A DNA stretch of 64,000 nt from the NCBI GenBank assembly GCA_000469685.2, contig LS997562.1, positions 5,830,015 through 5,894,014 of the forward strand, read 5' to 3'. The translations under genes and the position numbers were made by a program. Below, piece after piece: positions 52,800 through 64,000 of this stretch (positions are counted from its first letter, which is position 1; every line of letters begins with the position of its first letter). The notes beneath the pieces are model-generated. The model was not told where the DNA came from, made no database searches, and saw nothing but the letters and a program-made list of their open reading frames with translations. This DNA comes from Haemonchus contortus (taxonomy: Eukaryota; Nematoda; Chromadorea; Rhabditida; Trichostrongylidae).

Positions 52800-54949
52800 G
52801 GAAATACAGTACATGACTAGCATATACTATACGACTCGATTGTAAACAAACACATAATATGGTCATGACTATAAGGCTAAACAACGTACTCAGTTGCTCG
52901 TTATCGGCAACAATCACAGTATACCCAAATCGCTACGGGTAAGGTATCGTGAGTTACTGGGTATGGGTCAGGAGGCGCCATCGTGGTCTTCGTGATGAAA
53001 CCAAGTCGCGGTGCCGGGGAAGTGAATTTCGTTCTACCTTTCCCTCGTTGCAAGCACATATACAAAAGTTTATATGCAAGGCAAGTAGGGAACGGCATCC
53101 GTTCAAAGACCCTTGTACGACCTAGCCTCAACACGACGACCACAGTGGCGCCTGCTGACTCATACCTCTCGAGTACTCTAAACAGCATGACCTAGTTCAA
53201 AACGAGGATTGAGAGAATGGGACCATCGTTTCAGGTAAGGGGCACGAGAACACTGTATTATAAAGAGACCCGTGGTACTGGCGCGTCTCCGAGATCGTGG
53301 AGACGACACCGAACCGTGCGCGAGCCAACAACAGTTAAATGAAATAAATCAGAAAAAACACACTAGCGGAGATGTGTACCACATATCACTATGTACAAGA
53401 CGATTTGGGGAAATTACAAAAAGAAAACCAAAAATGTGGATTGGATAGAAAATTGAGAATCGCAAAGAATTCTTCACCCTATGATCATTTCAAAGACCAC
53501 TATTTAAGAGGATTGAATCTTGATGCGATCCCGATTTTCGCTCCAAATAATTTTACGATGAGATAGAAGTCTATCAGACCAATATGGGGCACACAACAAC
53601 ACACGCAGTATCAAAATTCTCGAGCGTGCTTCTTGACATCGCAACGACCACCACAATGGCGGTCGATAGCGAATTCGCGCGTGCGTACACGTCACTCGGA
53701 CTCGGGTCGCCGGCGGCACTGCGACGTCGAGATGAAGTTTGGCCAAAACAGATTCACAGAGAAACAAACCTCAACAACATCTCCACGACGCTTACATAGT
53801 AGCTAGAGCATAAGTGCCTATTAAACCGACTAATTGGATGAGTCCCGAAAGATATATACAACTGCACTAGAGCAACACCTGAATTGAACACAAAAACGTG
53901 TGTGTACACAGAGAAGAAAATCATCAGAGAGACCCGACTGCTTCACAGGAGTCGTACAATGCATGAATAAGAGAAAGCAAAAGGGAGGTGTGTAATTAAT
54001 GACAAGCACCACTCACCAGAGTGAGTGTCACTCATCCTAGAGAGCATCATGCCGAATGGTTCAAAAATGAGAAAAACTTAAATGAAATCGACGCCAGGAC
54101 ACTCGCTATTTATACCCGAAGTATGAGAGAACCCACCTGATCTGAGAAGAGGTCCGAGATCCGTAATGGATCACCGACAATCTACCCAGGTCAGGAGGGC
54201 TTGGCAATTTGAAGGTGGGCAGGCGAAAAAATTTGCCATGCACAAACACCTTCGTTATGCACAGAATCACATACAACGTTACAAGAACAACGTCAAAAAA
54301 TGGAAGGAAAACAAAACAGTTACAAAACAATTATACAAAAATAAACTGCTCTAATGGGTTTGCTGCCGTGCATTAAGTGCAACGGGGCATGCCATATAGA
54401 TTCGATAAATGAATAGAGAGAGGAGAAAAATACACTACGATTAAATGTTATACTGAATACTGTGGTGTGATAATATGGAAAATTACGTAATAGCGGCCGC
54501 TAAGCGGCATGAAGATATATGAGCGGAAATTACTGATATTGAACGTCGAACAGGTAGCGCAAGAGGAGGTGGCCATGCCACACAATCCTCTGGAATGCCT
54601 AAAAACATATTATTAACTCAAACACGCTGACATTAGTTGATCAACTATATATCCATTACTAAACGCAATACGGTACTGAACTACATTTAGGACAAAGCTT
54701 GTGTAAGAACTGTACGCCGGAGCAAGTCCGTCAATACGAAAACTTAGGCACCTCCTCATTCACAGTGCGACTGAATATGATTATAATCTACCCTCTAGAA
54801 CTTCTTCAATTCGCAAAAGTTTTTCACAATCGAACTTCTAAATCTTTCCTCTTTCTGCGCCCTGAATTCACAGAGAATGTCACTGACTTGCCCTAATTCG
54901 TAAAAAGTCATTCTACAACTCTTGAGCAGACCAAGTATGACTTCCTACC
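52800..54949. other. Intergenic, no supported gene
   Basis: Short frames occur on both strands (for example 52901-53188 minus and 53584-53799 plus) but without convincing splice partners. The stretch around 53640-53730 is CpG-rich. Confidence 0.4.
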
Positions 54950-55580
54950 TTATGATGCAGCCACAGCAGCTATGAGACGGAGAGGATGCACACGCATGCC
55001 AGATGGAGGACGAAGAGTAGATTTTTGCGGTGTGCTTGGAAGAACTGACACCTCTCCGACATCACTCAGTGATGGCGCACTCGAACAGATCGAACTCGTT
55101 TCCATATCACTTGGAACCCCTATCGAACCGCTGCTGATCGAGTTGGTTTCCGAATTTGCAGAGTAAGCCTACATAAATGGAATATCGTTAAGAGATGAAT
55201 AAGAATTGATGACTAGTTTGACTTACTTCATAAATCCATTCCGTTGGTGGTAGAGGGATGGAACGAGCTGTCGGTGAATCACTGAATTTTGAACCAGCAT
55301 AGCAAGGACTTCCATTAGACTTTGATGTGAATGAGATCGGACGACGGGCAGGACGTCGAGAACCCTAAAAGGAATTCGGGATGGGAATGCTTAGCAGCCA
55401 CTTAGCGTCTCTACGGAGAAAACGACACGATACCATAATTTGATAAGAGAAAGTTCATACCTCCTGCCTACTACGCGGAGTTGGAGGAGCGGATGCGGAT
55501 CCAGATGATCCGAATAATGCTGCTGGCTGCTGATGATGGTGACGATTCGAACGAGGCACACTTGCACAAGAAATGTTCAT
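54950..55580 (-). CDS. PNRC-family protein (decapping / nuclear receptor coactivator motif)
   Basis: PNRC proteins bind decapping factors, and in vertebrates also nuclear receptors, through a short proline-rich motif, linking UPF1 to mRNA decay. Three exons close at phase 0: 55580-55461 (donor GAG|GTATGA), 55364-55227 (TTTTAG acceptor, GAA|GTAAGT donor) and 55168-54950 (TATGTAG acceptor, stop TAA). The product is about 158 residues. Exon 2 carries the hallmark YAGSKFSDSP followed by SIPLPPTEW, matching the family pattern YAGxKFSxxP...LPxPPxxW. The N-terminal part is His/Gln/Ser-rich. The C-terminal part is Ser-rich and ends HPLRLIAAVAAS. The first in-frame ATG is at 55580. An upstream TTTTTCAG at about 55668 may be a trans-splice or 5' UTR acceptor. 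The length and motif place it with small PNRC2-like members, but the exact orthologue is not determined. Confidence 0.8.
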
Positions 55581-55699
55581 TATAGACTGGTAACAGTTTG
55601 AACCGGGATTAAATACTGGTATTGCTGAGATGATTTGAAAAGGCGCGGCGTCCACAACACGGTATTACCTGAAAAATTAATCACAAAATGAAGAATTTC

Positions 55700-57860
55700 A
55701 AAAAGAATATCCTAAATTAGAAGAACAGAAGCACTTGAAAACCCCTCTACAAAACCCCTTGCCTACTACACTAGCCACTGCAAATAAAAGCAATTACCTG
55801 ATGAAAATCCTCCTTTCAGTGAGAGTACGAGACACTGAGTTGCACTCTAATGTCATAAAAAGTTCTCCCTGAAAAAAAGTGGCGACTGACGTAAGCTTTG
55901 GTGACGTTAATAACAAAAATACGTGAAAGGCAAGTTGTCGTTACCTGATATACTGGAGAACACAACGTTGTACGTATCACCTTCTTCACACAGATGGAAC
56001 GTTCACTTTCAATACCGTAGCCAACGCAAACGGATGGTACAACGCAAAAGACGCTTGAATGCGCTAGAACTGAAAAGATTTATCGACTCATTTGCGCCTA
56101 ATACTTGATTACGATAATTTACGAAGAACGAATGTGGAGAGGGAAACCAAAGAGGTACGAACTTTACAGTAACCTAACATAAGAATCGAAGGTAAACAGT
56201 CGTTTTTCTGAGATACGGATAGACAACACCGATAAGAGTCAGAACGTGATTTCGCGGCTATAAAGAGCGTTATCAGGGAGATTAAGCATAAAGCTCGCTC
56301 CACTGCTGAACGAATACTGAACAGCTGATAAAAATTATCAGAAAACTTTCGTAGATTCAAAGTCCGATCTCTGAGAACACAATTGTCTTGCCTACTATCA
56401 CATGGTTTTTAAGACATCCATGGTATGTGAAGCACCTTACCACTTGTCTTTCGGTATTTCCGTCTCCAGAGCCGTGAACGAAACACATGTTTTGGGCAAG
56501 TTCCGTTCACCCACCAGCACTTTTTAGACTACAAACTCACAAGCGAGCAGTGCGAAACTCTCGCAACTCGTTGCTGGATAAACAGATCGAGATGAGTGAG
56601 CAGCTTATTATACAGTTCAAAAGAAGAGGAGTGAACGTTAGCAGAGAAGCACGCGTGATAGAATTTGACGACAGAGAACTAGGCGAGGACTACGGACAGG
56701 AGAAAAACGAGCTCGGACTTACATTATGAGGCAATCGGGCGACTTGTGCGCCATTAGATGGACACAAAGACGTTTTGTAACGCTGAGATCCCCATTACGC
56801 TTATTCGCTATATGTCGTGCCTCGTCATCGTCACAGGCAGCACAAACGATGTTTGAATGACTCCGTTTTGTTACTAACATCAGAACATCAGCTATGATGA
56901 ATGGAAACAAACCTTGTGGGAAGACATTTTTAACATTCTCGAATTGACTCGAACCGCACCCAAACCGAGAAAGCATTTCTGGTGATCAATGTCATAATAT
57001 AAACCGAATAGAAATGTAAAATAATGTTCTCATGTGACTGTATGATGTTTCTGAATACCCAAATGATGCGCTTCACATCCAATGAGTAGAAAGAAACCAT
57101 AAACGTCAGGGACCACCCTAAATGCTACTCGGCCTGATGATCAAAGGATATTGGCGTCCTCCTTGCAGGGCAATCCCAATTAATCGTATCCTCTAACCAT
57201 ACCCCTCATACTACCGGATACTCCTTTATAGGTATGGCCGAACTTCCTCATCTAAGGAGTTCCAGATAGATGCAAAGCGAATGAGCCATGTCGACCATTG
57301 CACACTTCCAGTTATCATCATTTATAAATCTTGGAAGCAGCAATGCTAGGAAAACTCTACGCTTATAACATATTAAATGAGACGGCACGATGTGCAAATA
57401 AGGCGACCGGGCAATTCAGGAGGTGAGAGAGCAGAGAGCAGATCGCATCCCGTTTCCCCGCCAACCCATTGTGCTCGGGCAGACACAGTTGACAGAGCAC
57501 AGGCCAGCGAAACAAAGGCCTTTTAACGTAAATACGCGGTTGCGTGTCCGAGCGAAATCCACGAGAAACCTCAGTCTACACGATATTTTGTCAGCCACAC
57601 TGACAATGTTGAAAACTGCACTACTTTTGAAAGGATCCGCGCTGTTGGCGAAAAAACGAAACCAGTCCAACCGCAGTACCCACAGGGAGAACCGGCCCTA
57701 CATTGACGGGGATCCAGCCATTAAGTCGTATCGTGCAACAACGTTTTCTGAGCGACGTTACGAAGATTGTAGGCATTGGCAACGTCGAACAAAACAACAA
57801 GTATTCACCAGCAAACTGACTATTTTTCCCTGAGCAAGTGGCTAGAATTCTGCAACTGTC
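55700..57860. other. Upstream region of the PNRC gene, no supported gene
   Basis: A frame at 57423-57833 (+) and its shadow at 57416-57670 (-) are both open, unrecognised and without clear splice partners. Confidence 0.35.
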
Positions 57861-57863
57861 TTT

Positions 57864-58125
57864 TGGCGTTGATCATTCCCACTTTGTAATGCATTGCTAC
57901 TTTCCATTCAGAACCGCGGTGATGCTCTGAATCCTTTACAATCACTAGGCGGCCAGCCGATGGGCAGGTCAGTGCTTTTAATCACCTGGACGAGTTTGGT
58001 AGCAATCAACCGACCCCAAAATGATTAAAGGTCCCGTTCGCCTGGATGGCGGTCAATCTAGGATTCGATCCTTAGACTAGTCGTGTGACAGGGCGCTACC
58101 AGAAGTACACCACCGCCGCCCTCTG
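57864..58125 (-). repeat. SINE-like repeat with tRNA-like head
   Basis: On the minus strand an A-box-like GGTAGCGCCC (58100-58091) precedes a B box GGATCGAATCC (58071-58061). The flanks GGCGGT and ACCGCC could pair as an acceptor stem. The spacing is shorter than in a true tRNA. The body carries AAAAGCACTGACCTGCC and the tail TTCTGAATGG ... GATCAACGCC shared with the other copies. Confidence 0.55.
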
Positions 58126-59305
58126 AACAAGTACTTTGACTCCACCCTGATTATGAAGACGTGCTGCACTTCCGTCACCGTAAGCCTCTGCTTAGTAGAA
58201 ATGCAGATGACTGCTAAGATCATGACACTGTACTTGTCATTGTGGCTATTCATCTGAGCGCTAATATAATAGCGTCTTGACTAACCCCGAGCAGTCCCAT
58301 TTTTTTCCTCGCTAAAGGACAGGATTAGCATTGCATATAAGGCATATCTTAATAAACACTTAATAGGCCTCACCCAGCTGGTTGTCGTATTTTTCTGCTC
58401 CCAACTCAACCCGCCCTGTCTCACATCGAATACATCGCAAGGGTTTTGGGTAATTACGATTTCCATAGTCCCCTCTCTTTTCGAACGTGAAACACTAAAA
58501 ACTGAGAATATCTAAATGGCAGAATTAGCTAAATCCATTCAAAAATATTGTAGGTCCTGACTGGGTTGAGCTAGACAATTTCTAGGAAGGAAGTCGAGTC
58601 CCCAGAGTGGTTTGCGTTCTTCTTAGGAACAACTCACCTGTGCATGGTACATGATCGTTTAACCGGTTTCGAACCAAATTCGATTACACTTATTTGCTCA
58701 TCAGTGAGAAATAGAAGAGTTGGTGTTTGGGAAGTGTCTGCAAACTGTCCCAATACCAACCGCGATACAAGCAGAAATTTACTTCGATACTTGTAACCAC
58801 CCCAGTCCGACAGTAACTTCTGTAATAATGATTTTGTTCAAATCTAGCAAGTGTTGTTTTATGGTTGCTGAGGGAATATGCTATACAGTCTGATGTTCCA
58901 GACATGGACCAGACAGACCGGAATCTGGATCCGTCGGAAAGACTACTAAACCTTCTCACAACAGCTCAGAACAGCTGTAAATTGTTCTAAGGGCAGCTAG
59001 ATTTGTTCTAATATAATTGACGTGAAACTAAATCTGTATAAGAATCCATGAAGCAATCATCACATCCGTAACTACCAGGGAAAATGTCAGCCTAGAGGGA
59101 GTTTGAGAATTCAGCAAGTCAACACCTAAGTAGGTGGTCGACAAATGCAAAGCACAGCGTAGTTCCAAACAATCTGGCTGCCATTCAGAAATCCCTACAG
59201 TACCTACGTCAATGATGTAAGCCACAAAAAACTCCATTTGTATAACTCTAGATACGTGTTGGAACAGCTGCACAGACAAAACGATGCATCTGTCATGAGA
59301 CTTAC

Positions 59306-59571
59306 CCCCAATGAAAAACGTGCCACCCAGACCCAAGACAAGCTGATTCAAGTGAAATTGTTTTAAATGGCCAAAAAAAGAAGACCATGAACGACGAGGA
59401 AGAGGAGAGGGCCGCGTGGCTGACGGTCGATGGGAGCCGTCGGGTGGTGGATGGGACCGCGACGCGAGACCGCTCGCGTGTGCGATCGATAGCGCCCGAC
59501 GGACGAGCCGGCGGGCCCGCGACGGTGCCCATTATCGACCTGCGCTCTACGGGGCAGGCCTCATCAGGCAT
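59306..59571. other. CpG-rich putative first exon, strand ambiguous
   Basis: Both strands are open. On the plus strand an ATG near 59387 leads to a frame with GC-rich third positions that ends in CAG|GTGGGA at about 59578. On the minus strand an ATG at 59571 leads to a donor GGG|GTAAGT at 59305. Alternatively, a 37-base minus-strand exon (59342-59306) encodes LVLGLGGTFFIG, a transporter-like hydrophobic stretch. No model was completed. Confidence 0.25.
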
Positions 59572-59714
59572 TTTTCAGGTGGGATAGTGTTTTGAATAGG
59601 AGCTACTCACAAATTCCAATCCGCTAATGTCGTCTGGGGGAGAATGTTTTCTTTGCGGTTATTTCACAGAATCCCACGATCACCCCAGATTTTGTAATTT
59701 AGCAGATAAGTTCG

Positions 59715-60887
59715 CTACTTCAGTCCTAATCCTAATCTTGGAAATGCTGTCAAAACACTAACGACGTCGAAACCCTGCATCACAACAATATCTGGAAATG
59801 GATAACGAGCCGCTTCTCGAGAGCTGATAGGTAGCGCCGAGAAAAGCACGCAAGAAAGAACAAAACGTAGAGACGGATTTCGTTTTCTACCGAAACTTGT
59901 GGTTAATGTATGGTAAAGCAGATGCCAGCACATGAGTGTTAAATGCGCAAACGCAAGACGAAGCAGTATGAGATTACGGTAATTGTTTGCAATACGAAAA
60001 ATCCTCACTGATATCGAAGACAAGCTTTCCCTGGAAGAAGCAAATACCCGCTATCTGCTATCAGGCGGCTTCTACTCCAGTTCAGTCATTTTGAATAACT
60101 TACCTTACTGAGTTTTCCTATTCTGCGTGAACCGTGGCCTCCTACTCTCCAATGAATGTTAAATTTTCTAATAATATAAGCGAAAAAGTAGGTAAATCAT
60201 AATCAGAGACAGAGGTAGTGTTTTTTTACAAGCAGATTCCTGATGAATCCTTCAATATTCTTGTCTTATTCAAAGGTTTGAAGAGAGCTGTAAAGCTTGA
60301 TTTTGCAAAATTCCCAACTTATTGAAAGCTCTTCTCTGGTGGCTGTAACGCTAGTACGAGAACACTCGTGAAGCGATGAGACAAGTTAGAATACCCGAGT
60401 ATTTTCAACATGTGGAACATTGGTACAAGCAAAAATCAAATCTCAGACGACAATGAGATCTAAATAGGCTAATTTAAACGGATTACGAAGCAAACGTTCG
60501 AAGGAACTTAATTGACAAGTCACTTGAACGCATACTATGCGATGAACGAGGTCGCGTTCTATACAGGTTCATACAAGGTCGAGTCGATAGGCGGGGCTTC
60601 CTGTGGGGGGGTGTTGATACCTGCTTCCACAGATAATCAAGTCACTCGCCATGCTTTTTGGTAATGGCACTATTCAAAGCTCCCCTCCCTCCCACACAGA
60701 AATTGAGTCCATTGCTGACTTAGACCTAGCCATACCATACCTTGCGTATCGAAACCTTACATCAAAGAGAAAGAGAGAAGTATTAAAAATGCGACAATGA
60801 GCACTTGTGACTGTTTTAACAGCTTCGTATCACATGCTACTTTCTATTACAACAGAATTTTATTACAACGCTTGACACTTACGGCAT
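59715..60887 (-). CDS. Candidate small four-exon gene, unknown
   Basis: Exons 60887-60883 (ATGCC, donor GTAAGT), 60167-60104 (TTATTAG acceptor, AAG|GTAAGT), 60030-59978 (CTTCCAG acceptor, ACC|GTAATC) and 59823-59715 (CTATCAG acceptor, stop TAG) keep phase throughout and give about 76 residues. The sequence contains HWRVGGHGSRRIGKLSK and FDISEDFSYCKQLP. No signal peptide or known domain is seen. Support is limited to splice quality, phase agreement and a CRE just upstream. The last exon is the weakest, since the frame at 59976 would otherwise stop at once. Confidence 0.3.
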
Positions 60888-60923
60888 CAATCACGCGCTG
60901 ATGACGCCACGTAACAAATATCG

Positions 60924-60931
60924 TGACGTCA
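60924..60931 (-). promoter_or_regulatory. CRE-type octamer upstream of the small candidate gene
   Basis: The palindrome TGACGTCA, target of CREB/ATF-type bZIP factors, lies 37 bases before the candidate start codon. A nearby TACGTGGCGTCATCA adds two further CGTCA/ACGTG half sites in a CpG-rich stretch (to about 61010). Confidence 0.4.
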
Positions 60932-61019
60932 AGTAAGAGTGTGGGCGGGTGAGGAACGCTCGTGTGCCAAGCGACAGCCTCGCGACGCGAATTTTCGGAG
61001 ACATTAACGAAGCAGGTTT

Positions 61020-63430
61020 TAAGGTCGAAGATTGAGTCCTAATTGATGGTCATCATTGTGTGTAAAGTGACTGTCAAAAAATTTTCATCAACCGTTCACG
61101 GGATAGTAAGGAACGGCGGCAAGCCCAACACTAAAGTGACAGGACCAGATCTACTTGGATGTGGTCCAGAAGAGAAAAGATGGAATTTTTCAGGAACAAA
61201 CCACCTTATCAGAAAGAGTTCGACAAGTTTCATAGAAATTCAATGTGAAAACTGACAGCCAGACACCCACGAGACCCAAATGGCAGTGCGCCAGACATGG
61301 AGCCCCGCCCTCACGGCTTTGTGCCAATATTGCACAATGAAATATTTCGACACAACGAAGATTTCCGAAAATAAAATTTCCAGTTTAGAGCCGTAGTCGA
61401 CCAAAAAGCCTTATAGAACATTTCGAATGATTCCTTCTACTAAAGAGAATTCCTCCTACACACAATGTTTCCGTGAAGTCCAAATGAAGCGAGCTAAAAA
61501 TCGCTCAGCGCCTGATCAACGAATTTACCCAGACATCACTTCTATCCCATTCCTATCGAATCACAAGTTTCTTCAACCACACGCGTCGCAGTGTGTGACA
61601 TGCTGACCTCGTTCAAAAAGTTGATATGGAAAAGGAACTGGACAATAGGACACTACCCTGATGAGAGAGGGCAGACAGGGGGAGCGTAGATGTCTGCTAT
61701 CCCCAACTCTATTTTCATCAAAAAGCCATTTATGAGATTCGGAGCCTGTTTGGGCAAGCACTAAATCATTTATGAAAAAATTCAAACAAAGAGAACACAA
61801 TCCCTAAATCGGCTGTGCAATAAAGAGAACCTGTTCGGTAGATGTCCTTGATGAGAGTGGAAATGATGATGACGACAATCGGCGCAAACCGGAGGTGCGG
61901 TGAGGCGCGACGGGTGGTAAGGGGGACCGAGGGGGAGGTATGTGGGTCGGTAGGGAGGCGACAGGCAGCTAATCCGACACGTCCAGTAGGAAAAATAAAA
62001 CAAAAAATAACCAACCGATCGGAGTCGTTAGAACGGAATAGCTCTCCACCACTCTTAAATAGCTCCCTGCACGTGATCGACCAATCTATGTACGTCGTCG
62101 CCAGGGGGGTGGGGTACGGTAGGTTGAACTTCCGTGCGAAATTTCGAGAAAACATAAGTGCAGCTTTTTTTCTTGCACTTTTCTGCTAGGCTTCATCAAC
62201 ACAGTTACGAAAACACCAGTTACTCACCTCGGACACCACCCTCGTCCGGTGGGTCTGCAAATGAATGGGAAAACACTGAGCGTATTTTTGCCATTTGCTT
62301 ATGCAAACAGGGCTTATCACTAACTAAAAAAGTGAAGAGGTCGAGCATGTGATAGTTAGCATGCGTTCCCATACCACGAAGGGCATGTTGACGTTCCAGA
62401 TTGAGTAAATTGTGCGAATTCCATTCATGTGATTGGGGAATCAAACCAAAAAGACGGAGGATCGAACTAGCGGCGGTGCGGCTGGTTAAGAAAATAATTA
62501 CCAGCTTTGGCTACAGCCTGGGCCTTAGAAACAGAAAATATACCCGAAAAACATCGTCGGAGAAGCAGTCCAGAACCAAGGAGAAAGGTTGGCCAAAAGA
62601 AAATGGTCCCTGAAGCATCCATTGGATTACAAACGACAAGGTCTAGAAATGTCATCAAGAACATGGCAGAGAAGGTGAAGATCCACCCAGAGCAAAGTGA
62701 TTTAACTGGGTGCCAAGTGGGCGGGACATCCCTACGTACACCACTGGCGACATGTGACATACTACTGGCGACATGTCAAACACGCGTTAGAACATGTGGT
62801 TGCATTCAAAGTTCACGTTCGTGCGTTGTCGCCACGTGTGAACCTCGGTTGAGTCGCGTTACGTTCACAGGCAAATTATCACTATTGAACCGCCGGTGGC
62901 GAGCGTTGCCAGCGAAAACGCATACTCGCAATCTACCGACGCAAACTCTGAACACCACTTGACGTTGTTGAACATGATCGGAAAAAATCAATACAGGAAT
63001 AAAATCGGGTTATCCACATAGAAATGTATAGCTATATCAGAGATATGGTACATACCAATAAGTGTATTAGGCGCTCTGGGCTGATGGATTGGACTTGAAA
63101 TAAAGAAACACTAAAAAACGGAAGAGATCAGTCGGGCGACATCATCTGGTAACATTGCAACTGGCAATTACTATACCCAGATGAAAGTAAATTACCGGCT
63201 TCCGCCACGATGTACGAGTTCCCGGCATTGGTGCAAGGATACATATAGAGCTCGTGTGAGCAGAATCCTTTTTCTGCAGGGAACAGCAAAGTACTAAAAT
63301 AACATTCAGCGATTTCAGAATGCAGAAGCTGGATTCGTTAAAAAAAAGGCAAAATCCGATGAAAATACATCATAGATGACGACAATTTATATACGTGTTC
63401 ACGTACAAAATCAACAACCAGAGTCAAAAA
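61020..63430. other. Intergenic or intronic, only isolated exon-like segments
   Basis: A 27-base minus-strand segment at 62254-62228 is flanked by an excellent acceptor (TTTGCAG) and donor (GTGAGT) and could be a micro-exon. The stretch 61840-62100 is GC-rich and open on both strands. The frame at 62507-62962 has no recognised domain. Confidence 0.3.
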
Positions 63431-63436
63431 AAATTT
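63431..63436 (-). terminator. Poly(A) signal for the right-edge gene
   Basis: AATAAA on the minus strand lies about 135 bases after the stop at 63571. Confidence 0.5.
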
Positions 63437-63570
63437 ATTAGCAAATCAACAAGTAATCAAAAAACAAAACAAAAAAAGGTTACTCTACTATACTATAATT
63501 ATCATCTTCTTATACAAGGGTGTTCATCATAAGGTTGGCAAGAGATCGATAAAAATCACGAATATAGGGC

Positions 63571-63705
63571 TCAGACCGTGATCTTGAGCACACCATTTTC
63601 GCCCACCGACACACATCGTTCTTCGCCAGATGTCGAACTTCCTTCAACAACGCTCTCGTCTCCACTTCGGTGCAACACCGACACATCAACATCAACACCG
63701 CTGCT
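63571..63705 (-). CDS. Terminal exon of a gene beginning beyond the window
   Basis: It begins behind a strong minus-strand acceptor (TTGTGCTCTCCAG) at phase 0 and runs 44 codons to TGA at 63571. It is followed by a poly(A) signal at 63436-63431. The peptide is Ser/Gly/Glu/Val-rich (VLHRSGDESVVEGSSTSGEE) and ends VLKITV, a hydrophobic C-terminus of the kind some PDZ domains bind. No upstream exon was identified in the last 295 bases of the window. The product is unknown. Confidence 0.45.
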   Translation of the reverse strand, partial: SSGVDVDVSVLHRSGDESVVEGSSTSGEERCVSVGENGVLKITV

Positions 63706-64000
63706 CTGGAGAGCACAATATATTACCAAGTGGGTTTCTGCTAACTTTGGATCCAAGGTCTTTCTAATATACAAAAATTATTATAAATTCATGTCCACAT
63801 AACTATTACGTCCGCAACACGGAACAACAAGGTCTGTGGTACAGATGACAAAGCACGCTCACGTCTCAGAGGGCTCCATGGTGTTTACATAATAAAGATA
63901 TGATCTTACTCCCATGCCTCGTGAGAAATATGCATGAATATTCATCGGTGTGCCCGGGGTCCATTTAAGCTCTAAACCAAGCAAGGTATGTAGGCTTTCT

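Overview
This is a eukaryotic, almost certainly nematode, window. The evidence is many small exons (about 50-200 bases) joined by introns with GTRAGT-like donors and TTTTCAG-like acceptors, start codons placed directly behind such acceptors (as expected for spliced-leader trans-splicing), about 1 kb Tc1/mariner elements, AATAAA signals and no bacterial gene organisation. The long introns, the multi-exon P-glycoprotein and the repeat load fit a clade V strongylid such as a hookworm. That last step is inference; the species is not determinable here.

Layout. 1-7.4 kb is repeat-rich DNA with a 231-base foldback, SINE-like copies, simple repeats and a decayed mariner end. 7.39-8.06 kb (-) holds a small coiled-coil gene. 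9.46-16.57 kb (+) is a 20-exon ZW10 gene (kinetochore RZZ / ER tether), with a dead mariner in one intron. 16.6-20.7 kb holds no supported gene. 20.72-39.23 kb (+) is a 34-exon P-glycoprotein (ABCB efflux pump) of about 1310 residues. Every ATPase motif is present, but a one-base insertion in an A-run breaks the frame inside the second nucleotide-binding domain. Its introns hold a second, internally deleted mariner, a SINE-like copy and two foldbacks. 41.08-45.35 kb is a 4.27-kb near-palindrome whose outer arms carry tRNA-promoter-like boxes. 48.12-49.23 kb (+) is a four-exon gene for a 139-residue membrane-anchored protein of unknown family. 50.5-52.2 kb holds two decayed mariner elements. 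54.95-55.58 kb (-) encodes a PNRC-family (mRNA decapping / nuclear receptor coactivator) protein. 59.7-60.9 kb (-) may hold a further small gene behind a CRE-containing start, and 63.57-63.71 kb (-) is the last exon of a gene that begins beyond the window.

The genes do not form a pathway; they are unrelated housekeeping and transport genes separated by repeats. ZW10 and the P-glycoprotein share a strand but lie 4.1 kb apart, so nothing suggests an operon. All gene models were assembled by eye from splice signals and reading phase. Exon edges are exact where phases close and are flagged where they do not.
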